Source: an uncultured Eggerthella sp.
GTDB lineage: Bacteria > Actinomycetota > Coriobacteriia > Coriobacteriales > Eggerthellaceae
Assembly (NCBI GenBank): GCA_900553605.1
Contig: USDX01000003.1
Location: 62,001 to 126,000 of the forward strand
Length of the DNA stretch: 64,000 nucleotides
Reading direction: 5' to 3'
Both the position numbers and the translations under genes were made by a program. The notes beneath the pieces were generated by a model, which searched no databases, was not told the DNA's origin, and was given only the letters and a program-made list of their open reading frames with translations. Within the stretch, counting starts at the first letter, position 1. Each line of letters opens with the position of its first letter. Below are positions 7,480-16,491 of the stretch, one piece after another.

Positions 7480-8740
7480 GGCCCCAGAACAAATCTTTAT
7501 TTCCAGCGATGGCAGCAGCAAAACGGCTATCGCTGGATTTGCGATGCCCGAAAGCGAACATCCTTCGCTTTCGGGCATCGATCTTTCGCAGCTCTCGGAA
7601 GAGGAGCTGATTGACGCCATAGCGTCGGCTCACGAAGAGAAGCTCGCGCTGGAATCCGATGACGGAAGCGGTGCGGAAAGCCCCTCCGAAAACGAGGCTG
7701 AGGCGGAAGAAGATATCGACCCCTTCCCCCGTGAGGAAGTTGTGGCTTTGGAGTCGTGGTGCACCGCCCCGCATGGTTCAGGCTGCACGCGATGCCAGGC
7801 GGTATGCCCCACCGGTGCGCTTTCCCTCGAAAACGGCACGCCCCACATCAACACAGACCTTTGCACCCGTTGCGGTATGTGCGCAGGCATCTGCGACGCC
7901 TTCGCCTTCACCCGCATCACGCTCGAAGATCTCTTTGCCCGCGCGGAACGCGAAGCAAAAGAAGAAGGCGCAGTGTGCTTCACCTGCAACGACCACTTGT
8001 TTGAAGGGGTTGCACCACGCAGCAACGTTATTGCGCTTCCCTGCCTAGCCGCTGTTCCCCCCGAGTTTTGGGCAGCGCTTTTGGCGGACAATATTCCCGT
8101 ACAGCTGTACCTGGACGAATCGTATTGCGAAAGCTGCGCTGCGGCAGGTCCCATGGGTCCTGCGCTTTACGCCCATGCGCTCGACCAGGCGCAAGACTGG
8201 ACTGGCAAAGCCATCGAACGCGTAACCGAACTTCCCGAACGCGAATATCTTCTTGCTGCCTGGGCAAACGTCGATGCCACCGACCGACGGGGCATGCTGG
8301 CAAAAATCGCAAAAGAAAGCTTTGATGTTGCCGACGGATCGCATCGAAAACGCATCGATGGCACCGTCGCCGATTTCTATGAGCAACAGGAACGCCTGCG
8401 CGCACAAGGCCGCATCAGCGCTGAAACGCTCATAGGCACCCCCCTTGCCCCCGCCAAACGCCCCTCGCCCCGCTTGGCACTAATGGTGAAAGCCGCGCAA
8501 GCCATGCCCGAACGATCTGCAAGTATAGAACGCTATACTTCCGTCACTGACGCACAACAGTGCAATGGATGCCAAGCCTGCATCGAAGCATGCCCCACAG
8601 GTGCTCGCTCCTTCAACGAAGAAACAGGTTTGCCCCATGTCAACGCATCGCTTTGCACCGCATGCGGTTGCTGCATAGGCACCTGCCCGGTCGAAGCATG
8701 CGATTTTCTTTCAATCACGGCAAAGGCATACTGCGAATAA
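7472..8740 (+). CDS. Polyferredoxin-like protein with four [4Fe-4S] motifs
   Basis: A 422-residue protein starting at a GTG inside the end of gltX, with a GAGG site 7 nt upstream. An acidic N-terminus (60-95) precedes one dicluster module with cysteines at 97, 105, 108, 112 and 131, 134, 137, 141, and a second at 364, 367, 370, 374 and 395, 398, 401, 405. The ~220 residues between carry further cysteine pairs (CFTC at 169-172 and CESC at 219-222, plus C191) that could bind another metal centre. No signal peptide or membrane segment is present, so a cytoplasmic electron-transfer role is likely; partners are not identifiable. Coupling to a tRNA synthetase gene is probably incidental. Confidence 0.75.
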   Translation: MPKAPEQIFISSDGSSKTAIAGFAMPESEHPSLSGIDLSQLSEEELIDAIASAHEEKLALESDDGSGAESPSENEAEAEEDIDPFPREEVVALESWCTAPHGSGCTRCQAVCPTGALSLENGTPHINTDLCTRCGMCAGICDAFAFTRITLEDLFARAEREAKEEGAVCFTCNDHLFEGVAPRSNVIALPCLAAVPPEFWAALLADNIPVQLYLDESYCESCAAAGPMGPALYAHALDQAQDWTGKAIERVTELPEREYLLAAWANVDATDRRGMLAKIAKESFDVADGSHRKRIDGTVADFYEQQERLRAQGRISAETLIGTPLAPAKRPSPRLALMVKAAQAMPERSASIERYTSVTDAQQCNGCQACIEACPTGARSFNEETGLPHVNASLCTACGCCIGTCPVEACDFLSITAKAYCE

Positions 8741-8828
8741 GGCAACGCCTCCGTAACTGTTTGCGCTCTCTTGCCTAGAGCGGCATACCATTCAGCATGT
8801 GTAAACAGCACCACCAGAAAGGTTGGCC

Positions 8829-9923
8829 ATGCCCAGCGCACCCGATCCAAACTACTGGGGCAACCCACCTCAAACGCCCCGTTCCAGCAATATTCCCCAG
8901 CAGCCAGCGCACCATGAATCGCCCGAACCACCCATGGGGACGCAGTCTGCTATGCCGATGCAAAACGGCGCAGCGCCCCAACAAGCACCGTTCGTCCCCA
9001 CCAATGGCAACGGAGCCACACAGACAGGCGCCAACTTCCAGCAGGCTCCCCAAGGGGGCTTCATCCCTCCTGCTCCCGCTGCCCCACCGGCACCGATTCG
9101 CCCCGAAAAGAAGAAAACGGGCATTATCGTTGCGATTGCAATTATCGCCGCTTTGCTCGTCGGGATGGGCGGCTGCGCAGCATGCGCTGCTGTGCTGTCG
9201 ACAACGCTTGACGACGCAGACGATGCCTGGCACGCACATAACGACTTCGGTCAGGAATACCAGAACTACAGCACGCCCATAAGCGAGCAGGAATTCCTGA
9301 ATAGGGAGACCCGAACAGACTTCGGTCTTGTAGGCAGCACTGCCCTCGACAGCGCTGAGCTCGATGCTGTCCAATCGAGCTACTTCGGCAATGCCAGCAA
9401 AGCCCCCGACGCAAATGGCAATTATGCCGCAGGGGTATATCGCGTAGGCACTGATATACCCGCCGGAAACTATTGGTTTACCGGCAACAAATCCAGCCTT
9501 TCCACCTTCTATATCCTTCAGCCAACTTCTGCGGGAGCTACCACCTACGACACCGTGCACATCAATAGCTATTACGGCCACAATCTCATGGACTTGCGCG
9601 AAGGCGAAGTGTTCATCCTCGACAACGAGGGCACCATGCTCCCTCTCGATCAAGTGACTGAATCGTTCACACCGCCTTACGGCAGCGGCGTATACCGCGT
9701 TGGCATCGATATCCCCGAGGGTACCTACCAACTTGTGGTGGGAGATGGCGCTGACGATTACAGCTCATGCACCGTAATGGCTGATCTGGATTTCGACGAG
9801 GATTCAAGCTACCTGTACCGGAATTATTTCATAAAGGGAGATAAACCTGATACCATCACGCTAGAAGCCGGCACCTTCGTCGAGCTTTACAACATGCAGA
9901 TGAAGCCCACAGGATTGGCGTAG
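8829..9923 (+). CDS. Proline-rich, membrane-anchored protein with two GxYxVGxDIPxGxY repeats
   Basis: A 364-residue protein; the ATG at 8829 has AGAAAGG 6 nt upstream. Residues 1-95 are rich in Pro, Gln and Asn and end in a basic RPEKKK block. Residues 98-123 form one membrane helix, so the C-terminal ~240 residues probably face outwards. That part has two copies of a module that begins GVYRVGTDIPAGNYW (residues 202-216) and GVYRVGIDIPEGTY (287-300), each about 75 residues. Such modules occur in uncharacterised surface proteins of Gram-positive bacteria. No sortase signal or enzyme motif is seen. Function unknown; a surface-ligand or envelope role is a guess. Confidence 0.7.
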   Translation: MPSAPDPNYWGNPPQTPRSSNIPQQPAHHESPEPPMGTQSAMPMQNGAAPQQAPFVPTNGNGATQTGANFQQAPQGGFIPPAPAAPPAPIRPEKKKTGIIVAIAIIAALLVGMGGCAACAAVLSTTLDDADDAWHAHNDFGQEYQNYSTPISEQEFLNRETRTDFGLVGSTALDSAELDAVQSSYFGNASKAPDANGNYAAGVYRVGTDIPAGNYWFTGNKSSLSTFYILQPTSAGATTYDTVHINSYYGHNLMDLREGEVFILDNEGTMLPLDQVTESFTPPYGSGVYRVGIDIPEGTYQLVVGDGADDYSSCTVMADLDFDEDSSYLYRNYFIKGDKPDTITLEAGTFVELYNMQMKPTGLA

Positions 9924-9956
9924 TCCACACAAGGCTTTACCGCACTCTCTAAAAGC

Positions 9957-9996
9957 AAAATAGGATGAGGCACCGTAAACCTCATCCCATTTTTTG
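9957..9996. terminator. Bidirectional terminator between the surface-protein gene and mfd
   Basis: GGATGAGG (9963-9970) pairs with CCTCATCC (9980-9987). A T run follows on the plus side and an A-rich stretch precedes, so it can serve both convergent genes. Confidence 0.8.
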
Positions 9997-10003
9997 TTGG
10001 CTC

Positions 10004-13000
10004 CTATCGCCTTGATCCTCGACGCCCCACATAGTTGGTAACACCCAGACTCTGCGCGCGCGTACTACGAGAAGTCGATCGACGCGAAGTAGAACCTGCC
10101 GTCGAAGAACCCTTGCGCGAAGAGCGTGCAGAATGGCTCGAGGCCGTCGAAGCAGAACTGCTGCGCGGAGTTTCACCGCGTCCCGATGCTGGACGTTCCC
10201 CGCTTTCCTTCCCCTCTTCCACCAATTTCTGCAGATAGGCAAGCACGTTTGTCAGCATGCCCGCATCGCCCGCCTCCTCTTCTTTGCCATAGCCGGGGAC
10301 CACGACACGCAGAGGAACTGCCATCTTTTTCTTATCAGCCAAGTAGCGACCTGCCTTGCGGCGCAAGCTCGAAGCCTGCGATTTCGTCAGCGTGAACGGC
10401 TCCACGGTAAGCTTACCCGCCGAAACGGAAATAAGCTTGATGCCGTGCTCGTTGGCAAACGCCTTAAGGCGCGCTTTCTCGAACTGATTGATGGAAGCCT
10501 GGGGCATCTCAGGATGCTTTGCCAGCAATTCTTCGTAGATATCATTTACCGCATCGATGGTATCGGCGCTGGCAATCTTTCGGTAGTACAGCACGCGCTC
10601 ATCAGCATCGGGCAGGTATTCCTCGGGGAAATACGTGTGGTCGGGCACGTTCACCACAATATCCGACAGGGCAGGCGGCAAGAACTCCTTAGCCGACGAA
10701 TTGCCCTCGCGCGCATTGTTCACCGCCGTGGACAGCATCTGGGCAAACAGATCGAAGCCTACCGCCGACATATTGCCGCTCTGCTCGGCGCCCAACAGGC
10801 TACCAGCCCCGCGGATTTCCAGGTCGCGCATAGCCACGCGCATACCGCTTCCCAGATCGGTATGTTCACCGAGCGCAGTAAGACGTGCCACCGCTTCTTC
10901 AGTGAGAGGGATATTGTCAGGGAACAAGAAATACGCATACGCTTGGGTGGAAGAACGCCCAACACGGCCTTTCAACTGGTACATCTGGGCTAGCCCCAAA
11001 CGTTGAGAATCTTCGATAATGAGCGTGTTGGTATGAGGATTGTCGATGCCCGATTCGATGATGGTGGTTGCCACCAATACATCAAGCTCGCCAGCCGCGA
11101 AGTTCTCCATAACGTCTTCCAGCTGTTCTTTGGTCATCTTGCCATGAGCAACGCCAACACGCGCCTCACCCGCAGCAGCTTGCACGCGCTTCACCGCTTC
11201 GTCGATGGAGCGAACGCGATTGCTTACGTAGTAGATTTGCCCGCCGCGGGCCATCTCTCGGCGTATAGCATCGCTCACCACGTCGGGATCCCACTCGCCA
11301 ACATGCACTTCCACGGGACGCCTGTCATCGGGCGGGGTCAGGATCAAGCTCATATCGCGCACGCCCGAAAGACCCATCTGCATAGTGCGCGGAATAGGAG
11401 TCGCGGAAAGCGTGAGAACGTCGATCGATTCGCGCATGTTCTTCAGCTGCTCTTTATGGGCAACACCAAAACGCTGTTCCTCGTCAATAATGACGAGACC
11501 CAGATCGTGCGGATTGACATCACGCGAAAGGAGGCGATGCGTCCCGACCAGAACCGAAACCGTTCCCTCTGAAAAATCAGCCAGAGCCTGCTTCTGCTGA
11601 GCTGGGGTACGGAAACGCGAAAGCACTTCGACTTTTATGCCAAAGGGCTCGAACCGATCCTTGAACGTAGAGTAGTGCTGCTGGGCCAAAATGGTGGTCG
11701 GGCACAGCACCATAACCTGCTTGTTGTCCTGCGTTGCTTTAAAAGCAGCGCGCAACGCCACCTCGGTTTTGCCGAAACCAACATCGCCACAGACCAGACG
11801 GTCCATGGGGCGTGGAGATTGCATATCAGCCTTGATATCGGCAATAGCGGCCAGCTGATCAGGCGTTTCTTGATAGGGGAAGCTTTCCTCCATCTCATGC
11901 TGCCAAGGAGTATCTTCCTTATAACGATACCCTTGGGTCGATGCGCGGCGCGTGTACACATCAACCAAGTCGAACGCCAGCTGCTTGGTAGCCTTGCGCG
12001 CCTTGGCCATGGCGCGACTCCAGTCAGACGTGTTCAGGCGCGTCAAACGAGGCGACGATCCTTCCGGCCCTACATAGCGGGTAACACGATCCAGCTGTTC
12101 TACCGGAACATACAGTTTATCGCCCTCGGCGTATTCCAAAAGCAGATAGTCTCGCTCAGACCCACCCACATCTTGGCGCACGATATCACGAAAGAAAGCA
12201 ACACCATGAGCCGCATGCACTACGTAGTCGCCCGGCTTGAAAGGGAACGTGATCTCCGTCACATCGATACGGCTCCGTTTGCGCGTTGCCATGGCACCTT
12301 GCGTGTCCGAAAGGGAGACAAGCGCCATCTTTGCCGCAGGAAAGATCATGCCAAGAGGAATATCCACATCGACGATGTTGACCTGACCACGCTTGAGCTT
12401 AGGCGATGCATCCCCTACCACATCAAGAACCTCATTGATAGGAATTCCCAGATCAACCAAGGAAAGCTTCATTTCTTGACGAGCGCGGAAATGAGGTACG
12501 GAAAAGACCACCGTAAAGCCCATTTCAGCCAAAGAGCGCAATCGACCAAAGAGTTTCTCCGGATCACCAGCCACATCGACGCGCTTCACTACCAGCTCGC
12601 TATCGAGTTGCACGCCCACGCGCATGATAGAAACATAGGTTGCACGCGGGTTTGCGCCGAAATCAAGTTCGTTGGGACCCATGTACAGATCCGATACGGG
12701 GATCGAAGTGCCTACGCAGCGTTTTGAAAGCTCGTCATAAGCATGCAAAGCATCATCGACCAGCGAACGCGGCTCAATAAGCACCGTAAGGGCATCTGCA
12801 GGCAGATAATCACCCACAGCCGCTGTTTTTTCCAGCAGGTATGCCGTCATCAGGTCGGGCAGCTCACGAGAGTCGTCTTCAAGACGCTCCAACAATTCAC
12901 GCTGTGCGGCGTTTGTTTCCGCACTTTTCGAAATGGCACGCTTAGCGCGAAGCAGCGCCGCATCCGTCTGAGCGAACTCGCGCACAGGGAAGATATCAAC

Positions 13001-13690
13001 CTGCTCCAATGAGGAAATGGTCTGCCCTGTTGAAGGGAGGAAACGGCGAATCTCGTCCAACTCATCACCAAAGAAATCGAGACGCACAGGATACGCAAGA
13101 TTTCCGGGATACACATCGATAGCACCACCTTGAACGCTAAAGGTGCCAGGGCCATCAAGTTTTCCGCTGTTTTCGTAGCCCATAGACACCAGGCAACGTT
13201 CCAAATCCTCGAAACAGGCAATGCCACGCTGGGGGTTCTCAGAAAGATCGGACCCTGCCACCAGGGCAAGAGGGCGCGCCACTTCTTCTTTAGCAGGGGC
13301 GATGCGACGCAGTAAGGCTCGAGCCGAAGCAACCACCACAACAGGCTTTCCCTGTTGAAGCGACCAGAGGGCTTCGAGCCTGCGGCCATGGAGACGCGGC
13401 TGGAGCGGAGCATCGAGCGAGAACGGGTTGCCCTCGTAATCGGGCAAACGCAAAACACGCTCCTCGCCCACGAAGGCGCCCACCGTACGTGCAAAAGTAT
13501 CGGCGGCTTCTTCCCCTGCCGTCACCACAAGCGTAGCCCTGGGATCTGCCGCAAAACGCGCCGCAACCAAAAACGGACGAGCGGAAGAAGCCACGCCCAC
13601 CGTAGCATCCTGCCCCGAATCGAGCTTCGCCCAAGCATCCTCGAGCGCACCCGACTTGGCAAGTGACGCAGACAGCATATCTATCAACAT
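10004..13690 (-). CDS. mfd: Transcription-repair coupling factor
   Basis: A 1228-residue Mfd protein that removes stalled RNA polymerase at DNA lesions and recruits UvrA. The N-terminal UvrB-like region, the CarD-like RNA polymerase-interaction domain (FKPGDYVVHAAHGVAFF) and the RecG-like translocase are in the usual order. Walker A is GDVGFGKTEVALR, motif II is DEEQRFGV and motif III is SATPIPRTM. The C-terminal TRCF domain is followed by an unusual tail of about 65 residues rich in Ser, Arg and Thr that is not part of the family core. The ATG has AAAGGA 6 nt upstream. The gene is convergent with the surface-protein gene and divergent from nth. Confidence 0.96.
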   Translation of the reverse strand: MLIDMLSASLAKSGALEDAWAKLDSGQDATVGVASSARPFLVAARFAADPRATLVVTAGEEAADTFARTVGAFVGEERVLRLPDYEGNPFSLDAPLQPRLHGRRLEALWSLQQGKPVVVVASARALLRRIAPAKEEVARPLALVAGSDLSENPQRGIACFEDLERCLVSMGYENSGKLDGPGTFSVQGGAIDVYPGNLAYPVRLDFFGDELDEIRRFLPSTGQTISSLEQVDIFPVREFAQTDAALLRAKRAISKSAETNAAQRELLERLEDDSRELPDLMTAYLLEKTAAVGDYLPADALTVLIEPRSLVDDALHAYDELSKRCVGTSIPVSDLYMGPNELDFGANPRATYVSIMRVGVQLDSELVVKRVDVAGDPEKLFGRLRSLAEMGFTVVFSVPHFRARQEMKLSLVDLGIPINEVLDVVGDASPKLKRGQVNIVDVDIPLGMIFPAAKMALVSLSDTQGAMATRKRSRIDVTEITFPFKPGDYVVHAAHGVAFFRDIVRQDVGGSERDYLLLEYAEGDKLYVPVEQLDRVTRYVGPEGSSPRLTRLNTSDWSRAMAKARKATKQLAFDLVDVYTRRASTQGYRYKEDTPWQHEMEESFPYQETPDQLAAIADIKADMQSPRPMDRLVCGDVGFGKTEVALRAAFKATQDNKQVMVLCPTTILAQQHYSTFKDRFEPFGIKVEVLSRFRTPAQQKQALADFSEGTVSVLVGTHRLLSRDVNPHDLGLVIIDEEQRFGVAHKEQLKNMRESIDVLTLSATPIPRTMQMGLSGVRDMSLILTPPDDRRPVEVHVGEWDPDVVSDAIRREMARGGQIYYVSNRVRSIDEAVKRVQAAAGEARVGVAHGKMTKEQLEDVMENFAAGELDVLVATTIIESGIDNPHTNTLIIEDSQRLGLAQMYQLKGRVGRSSTQAYAYFLFPDNIPLTEEAVARLTALGEHTDLGSGMRVAMRDLEIRGAGSLLGAEQSGNMSAVGFDLFAQMLSTAVNNAREGNSSAKEFLPPALSDIVVNVPDHTYFPEEYLPDADERVLYYRKIASADTIDAVNDIYEELLAKHPEMPQASINQFEKARLKAFANEHGIKLISVSAGKLTVEPFTLTKSQASSLRRKAGRYLADKKKMAVPLRVVVPGYGKEEEAGDAGMLTNVLAYLQKLVEEGKESGERPASGRGETPRSSSASTASSHSARSSRKGSSTAGSTSRRSTSRSTRAQSLGVTNYVGRRGSRR

Positions 13691-13995
13691 GTCCGTTCCT
13701 TTCGGTAAGTGCCGCCCCTACCGCCAGCAAACCAAGGGCAGGGGTCCGGGTCCACCACGTCAGTAAAAATGGCAGACGTTAAGGCATCCTTCGGCAGCGC
13801 CTGTTGACATATAGCGTCAAGGGGGCTGGGGGCAATCGACCCTGCTGCAGGACACCACAACCTCAACAAGCCCGAAAGCAAGGACTTCGGGCGTTTCTCT
13901 CGTTTATTCTAATATTCGCATGAGGTAATTCACGCCAAGAATCGGCGTTACCATAAGGCATGCGTAACCAACCGCAGTCACCGAAGGGAAATGCC
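13691..13995. other. Divergent mfd/nth intergenic region with a structured leader and a plus-strand terminator-like hairpin
   Basis: No gene of convincing quality is seen in these 305 bp. Near mfd the sequence is very GC-rich; on the minus strand CCCCT and AGGGG blocks could fold into a leader hairpin shortly before the mfd ribosome site. At 13870-13892 GCCCGAA pairs with TTCGGGC, followed by a T-rich stretch on the plus strand, which looks like a terminator although no plus-strand gene lies upstream. The nth promoter must lie downstream of that hairpin, within about 100 bp. Confidence 0.5.
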
Positions 13996-14685
13996 ATGGC
14001 ACGCGAAAAGAAAGCCGACAAGCTCGCCCGCGCCCTAGCTGTTGCCGAGCGCATGAACAGCCATTACGGAGAGGCAGCCTGTGCGCTTCACTACACCACG
14101 CCTTTCACGCTTACCATTGCTGTTCTGCTCTCCGCACAAACCACCGATGCAGGGGTAAACAAGGTTACACCCGAGCTCTTTGCAAAATACGGAACGCCCC
14201 AGGCCATGGCACAAGCCGACCCCGAAGACATCGCACGGATCATCCGATCGATTGGGTTTTATCGCACCAAAGCAAAAAACTGCATCGCCTGTGCACAGAT
14301 GATCATGTCTGATTTCGGCGGCGAGATCCCCCGCGACATCGACCAGATGCAAAAGCTTCCCGGAGTAGGGCGCAAAACCGCAAATGTGGTACTCAATGAG
14401 GCCTTCGGCATTGTCGAAGGCATTGCCGTTGACACTCATGTATTTCGTATCGCCCACAAACTGAAGTTCGCTGGCCCCTCCGCCGATACTCCCGCAAAAA
14501 CAGAGAACGCCCTTCTTTCGCTGTACCCGCGCGAATACTGGGGGCCCATCAATCACCAATGGGTGCTGTTTGGGCGCGAGACCTGCATAGCCCGTCGACC
14601 CAAATGCGCTGATTGCTTCATTCGAGACCTCTGCCCCAGCTGCCCCAAAGAACTCGCAGGAAATCTAGAAGACCTCCAGGATTAG
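13996..14685 (+). CDS. nth: Endonuclease III
   Basis: A 229-residue DNA glycosylase/AP lyase that removes oxidised pyrimidines. The helix-hairpin-helix LPGVGRKTANVV carries the catalytic lysine and AVDTHVFRIAHKL the catalytic aspartate. The C-terminal [4Fe-4S] signature C-x6-C-x2-C-x5-C (CIARRPKCADCFIRDLC) is intact. The ATG at 13996 is preferred because AAGGGA ends 6 nt upstream; an earlier in-frame ATG at 13960 lacks a site. Contrast with the MutY homologue at 34297-35184, which has lost this cluster. Confidence 0.95.
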   Translation: MAREKKADKLARALAVAERMNSHYGEAACALHYTTPFTLTIAVLLSAQTTDAGVNKVTPELFAKYGTPQAMAQADPEDIARIIRSIGFYRTKAKNCIACAQMIMSDFGGEIPRDIDQMQKLPGVGRKTANVVLNEAFGIVEGIAVDTHVFRIAHKLKFAGPSADTPAKTENALLSLYPREYWGPINHQWVLFGRETCIARRPKCADCFIRDLCPSCPKELAGNLEDLQD

Positions 14686-14846
14686 CCAAACAGATCGAAA
14701 AGGCAGCATCCGATACCGAAAATAGCGCCATCATCCGTAAATTCCCTGTGCTGTTTGAGTAAAATCAACAAGCGTTTGTTATCCTCAAATAATCATGGGA
14801 AGACAGCACTTTAACAAAGGGCTGACATCGAAAGCAAGGAATAACA

Positions 14847-15791
14847 ATGAACCTCTCTCATTTGAGATATTTCATTAGCTTGGCAGATTCGAAGCACTTC
14901 GCAAACACGGCAAAGTCACTGTCTATTGCGCGCTCAACGCTTTCTCTTGCAATCTCAAATCTCGAGCAGGACCTGGGCGCTCCCTTGTTTACCAAAAACG
15001 GAAGCACATTCCTCCTTACCCCTTATGGCAAGGAGTTCTATCGCTACGCTTCTCTTGCGCTGAAGAACATCGAAACGGGACGCCAACGCGTTCGGGTTAT
15101 GGTTAACAGCAAGGTTGAAACGCTTCGTATCGGTGTGCCGTTCTCCATCCAGAACGAAGACTGGTCCCGTATGATGCGCGCTTTCCGTGCCCATCTCGAC
15201 GAAAACACGTCGGTAAAAGTTTTGCAGGGTTTCAGCGCTGGGCTTTTGCGCGATCTGGCCGCAGGCACGCTCGACGTCACGTTTGCCACAAAACTCGAAG
15301 ACGCACCCGAAGGCTTGAACTACATCCCCTTCTGGTCGCAGGAGCTAGTCCTTGCGGTAAACGAAAGCAACCCCTTGGCGAATCGCAAATCCATCAAGCT
15401 TGAGGAGCTGGAAGGCACGAAGGTGCTTTCCTATGCCGTCGACTGCCCTCCCCATGATCTGGTTATGGAACATACCAAGCATTTTGACATTCAGGTTGAA
15501 GAGCGCTTCCGCGAGGAAATTACTGCGTGCTCCATCGTTTCCGCCAGCGATGAAGCCATGGCGCTTGTAGACTACTCGTTCTTAATGAAGGCTTTCGGCG
15601 ATGTAGTCTGCATTCCCATCGACGATCTACCGCGAGACTTCCACAAGATTTACCTGATCCACCGCGCCGACGACGAACTCACTGATGCCCAGCGCGATTT
15701 CATCAACTACGCTTGCAATCATCGCGTTTTGCCAGCCTGGTTACCCCGTGAAAACGAAGACGAAACCCAATTCCAAATCAGATATAAGTAG
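14847..15791 (+). CDS. LysR family transcriptional regulator
   Basis: A 314-residue regulator. Residues 1-60 form the winged helix-turn-helix (LRYFISLADSKHFANTAKSL then STLSLAISNLEQDLG), and residues ~90-295 the periplasmic-binding-like effector domain. No obvious target gene is divergent from it; nth lies upstream in the same direction and the hydrogenase protease gene is convergent, so its regulon cannot be inferred. The upstream region holds TTTGAG and CTCAAA half sites (about 14757 and 14784) that might be an autoregulatory dyad. The ligand is unknown. Confidence 0.88.
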   Translation: MNLSHLRYFISLADSKHFANTAKSLSIARSTLSLAISNLEQDLGAPLFTKNGSTFLLTPYGKEFYRYASLALKNIETGRQRVRVMVNSKVETLRIGVPFSIQNEDWSRMMRAFRAHLDENTSVKVLQGFSAGLLRDLAAGTLDVTFATKLEDAPEGLNYIPFWSQELVLAVNESNPLANRKSIKLEELEGTKVLSYAVDCPPHDLVMEHTKHFDIQVEERFREEITACSIVSASDEAMALVDYSFLMKAFGDVVCIPIDDLPRDFHKIYLIHRADDELTDAQRDFINYACNHRVLPAWLPRENEDETQFQIRYK

Positions 15792-15810
15792 CGTCGCGCC
15801 AAGCACCGCA

Positions 15811-15857
15811 ACAAAAACGAGATGGCCCAGCAGCAGCCGCTGTTGGGCCATCTCGAC
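15811..15857 (-). terminator. Strong terminator for the hydrogenase-protease operon
   Basis: CGAGATGGCCCA (15818-15829) pairs with TGGGCCATCTCG (15844-15855). An A run on the left gives TTTTTG after the hairpin on the minus strand. It also lies 26 nt after the LysR stop and may help to end that transcript. Confidence 0.82.
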
Positions 15858-15972
15858 TTATAGGGCAAGCGCATCCAAGTCTTCGCCCGAAGACGCACGC
15901 TATTCATCCGAAGGAGCCTCTGGGCGGCAAAGGAATGCCGATACAGCCCTGGGGCGGCAGTGCCGAATACAC

Positions 15973-16491
15973 CTACGACAGCAACTCTGGCAGCGGAACA
16001 CCGTCTTTGCGTTCGATGCTACAACCCTGACGCACCAGCTCGGCTATAACCGACTCAGCCAAAAACGGCAGCCTATCTGCAACAGGCTGCGTGAGACCCT
16101 CCATAAACTCCGCAGGCTCCAGGTTCAAAACCTGCATGCCGTAGCACATGCCTTCGCTGGTGTATCCAAGCAATGCTGCCGCATCAAACAGATCGGCGAG
16201 CTTCGTATCGTGCAGGGAAGTGCGGGCGCCGCAGGTTCGCGCAATATCGTGCGGCCGATAGCGAAATACCGTACCGGGCTCCGAGCCTGATTCATCAACG
16301 GCATCAACCGTGATCATGAAGTCGTATTCATTGACTTTGGAAATCATGTCCAAAGTCATACAGCCAACATCGAACATATCGACATTATCCGGAATAAGAT
16401 ATTCTTCCCGGATAAGATCGTAAGCAGCGGGTCCAACACCGTCATCAAGCATCAAACGATTACCCACAAAGAATACTGCGATGCGTTTCAT
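15973..16491 (-). CDS. hybD: [NiFe] hydrogenase maturation protease
   Basis: A 172-residue endopeptidase of the HyaD/HybD family, which clips the C-terminal tail of the hydrogenase large subunit after nickel insertion. The N-terminal GNRLMLDDGVGP motif, the Asp in the FDVGCMTLDMI region and His in SLHDTKLADL correspond to the usual nickel-contact positions. Its likely substrate is the large subunit encoded at 29593-31281, 13 kb away and on the same strand. The start codon follows directly on the stop of the membrane-protein gene at 16492-16923, so the pair is coupled. HypA-F assembly genes are not in this window. Confidence 0.88.
   Translation of the reverse strand: MKRIAVFFVGNRLMLDDGVGPAAYDLIREEYLIPDNVDMFDVGCMTLDMISKVNEYDFMITVDAVDESGSEPGTVFRYRPHDIARTCGARTSLHDTKLADLFDAAALLGYTSEGMCYGMQVLNLEPAEFMEGLTQPVADRLPFLAESVIAELVRQGCSIERKDGVPLPELLS

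Noticed and set aside
13700..13870. Possible SRP RNA or tmRNA gene upstream of mfd
   Set aside because: The diagnostic tetraloop helix of SRP RNA and the tmRNA ends were looked for on both strands and not found.
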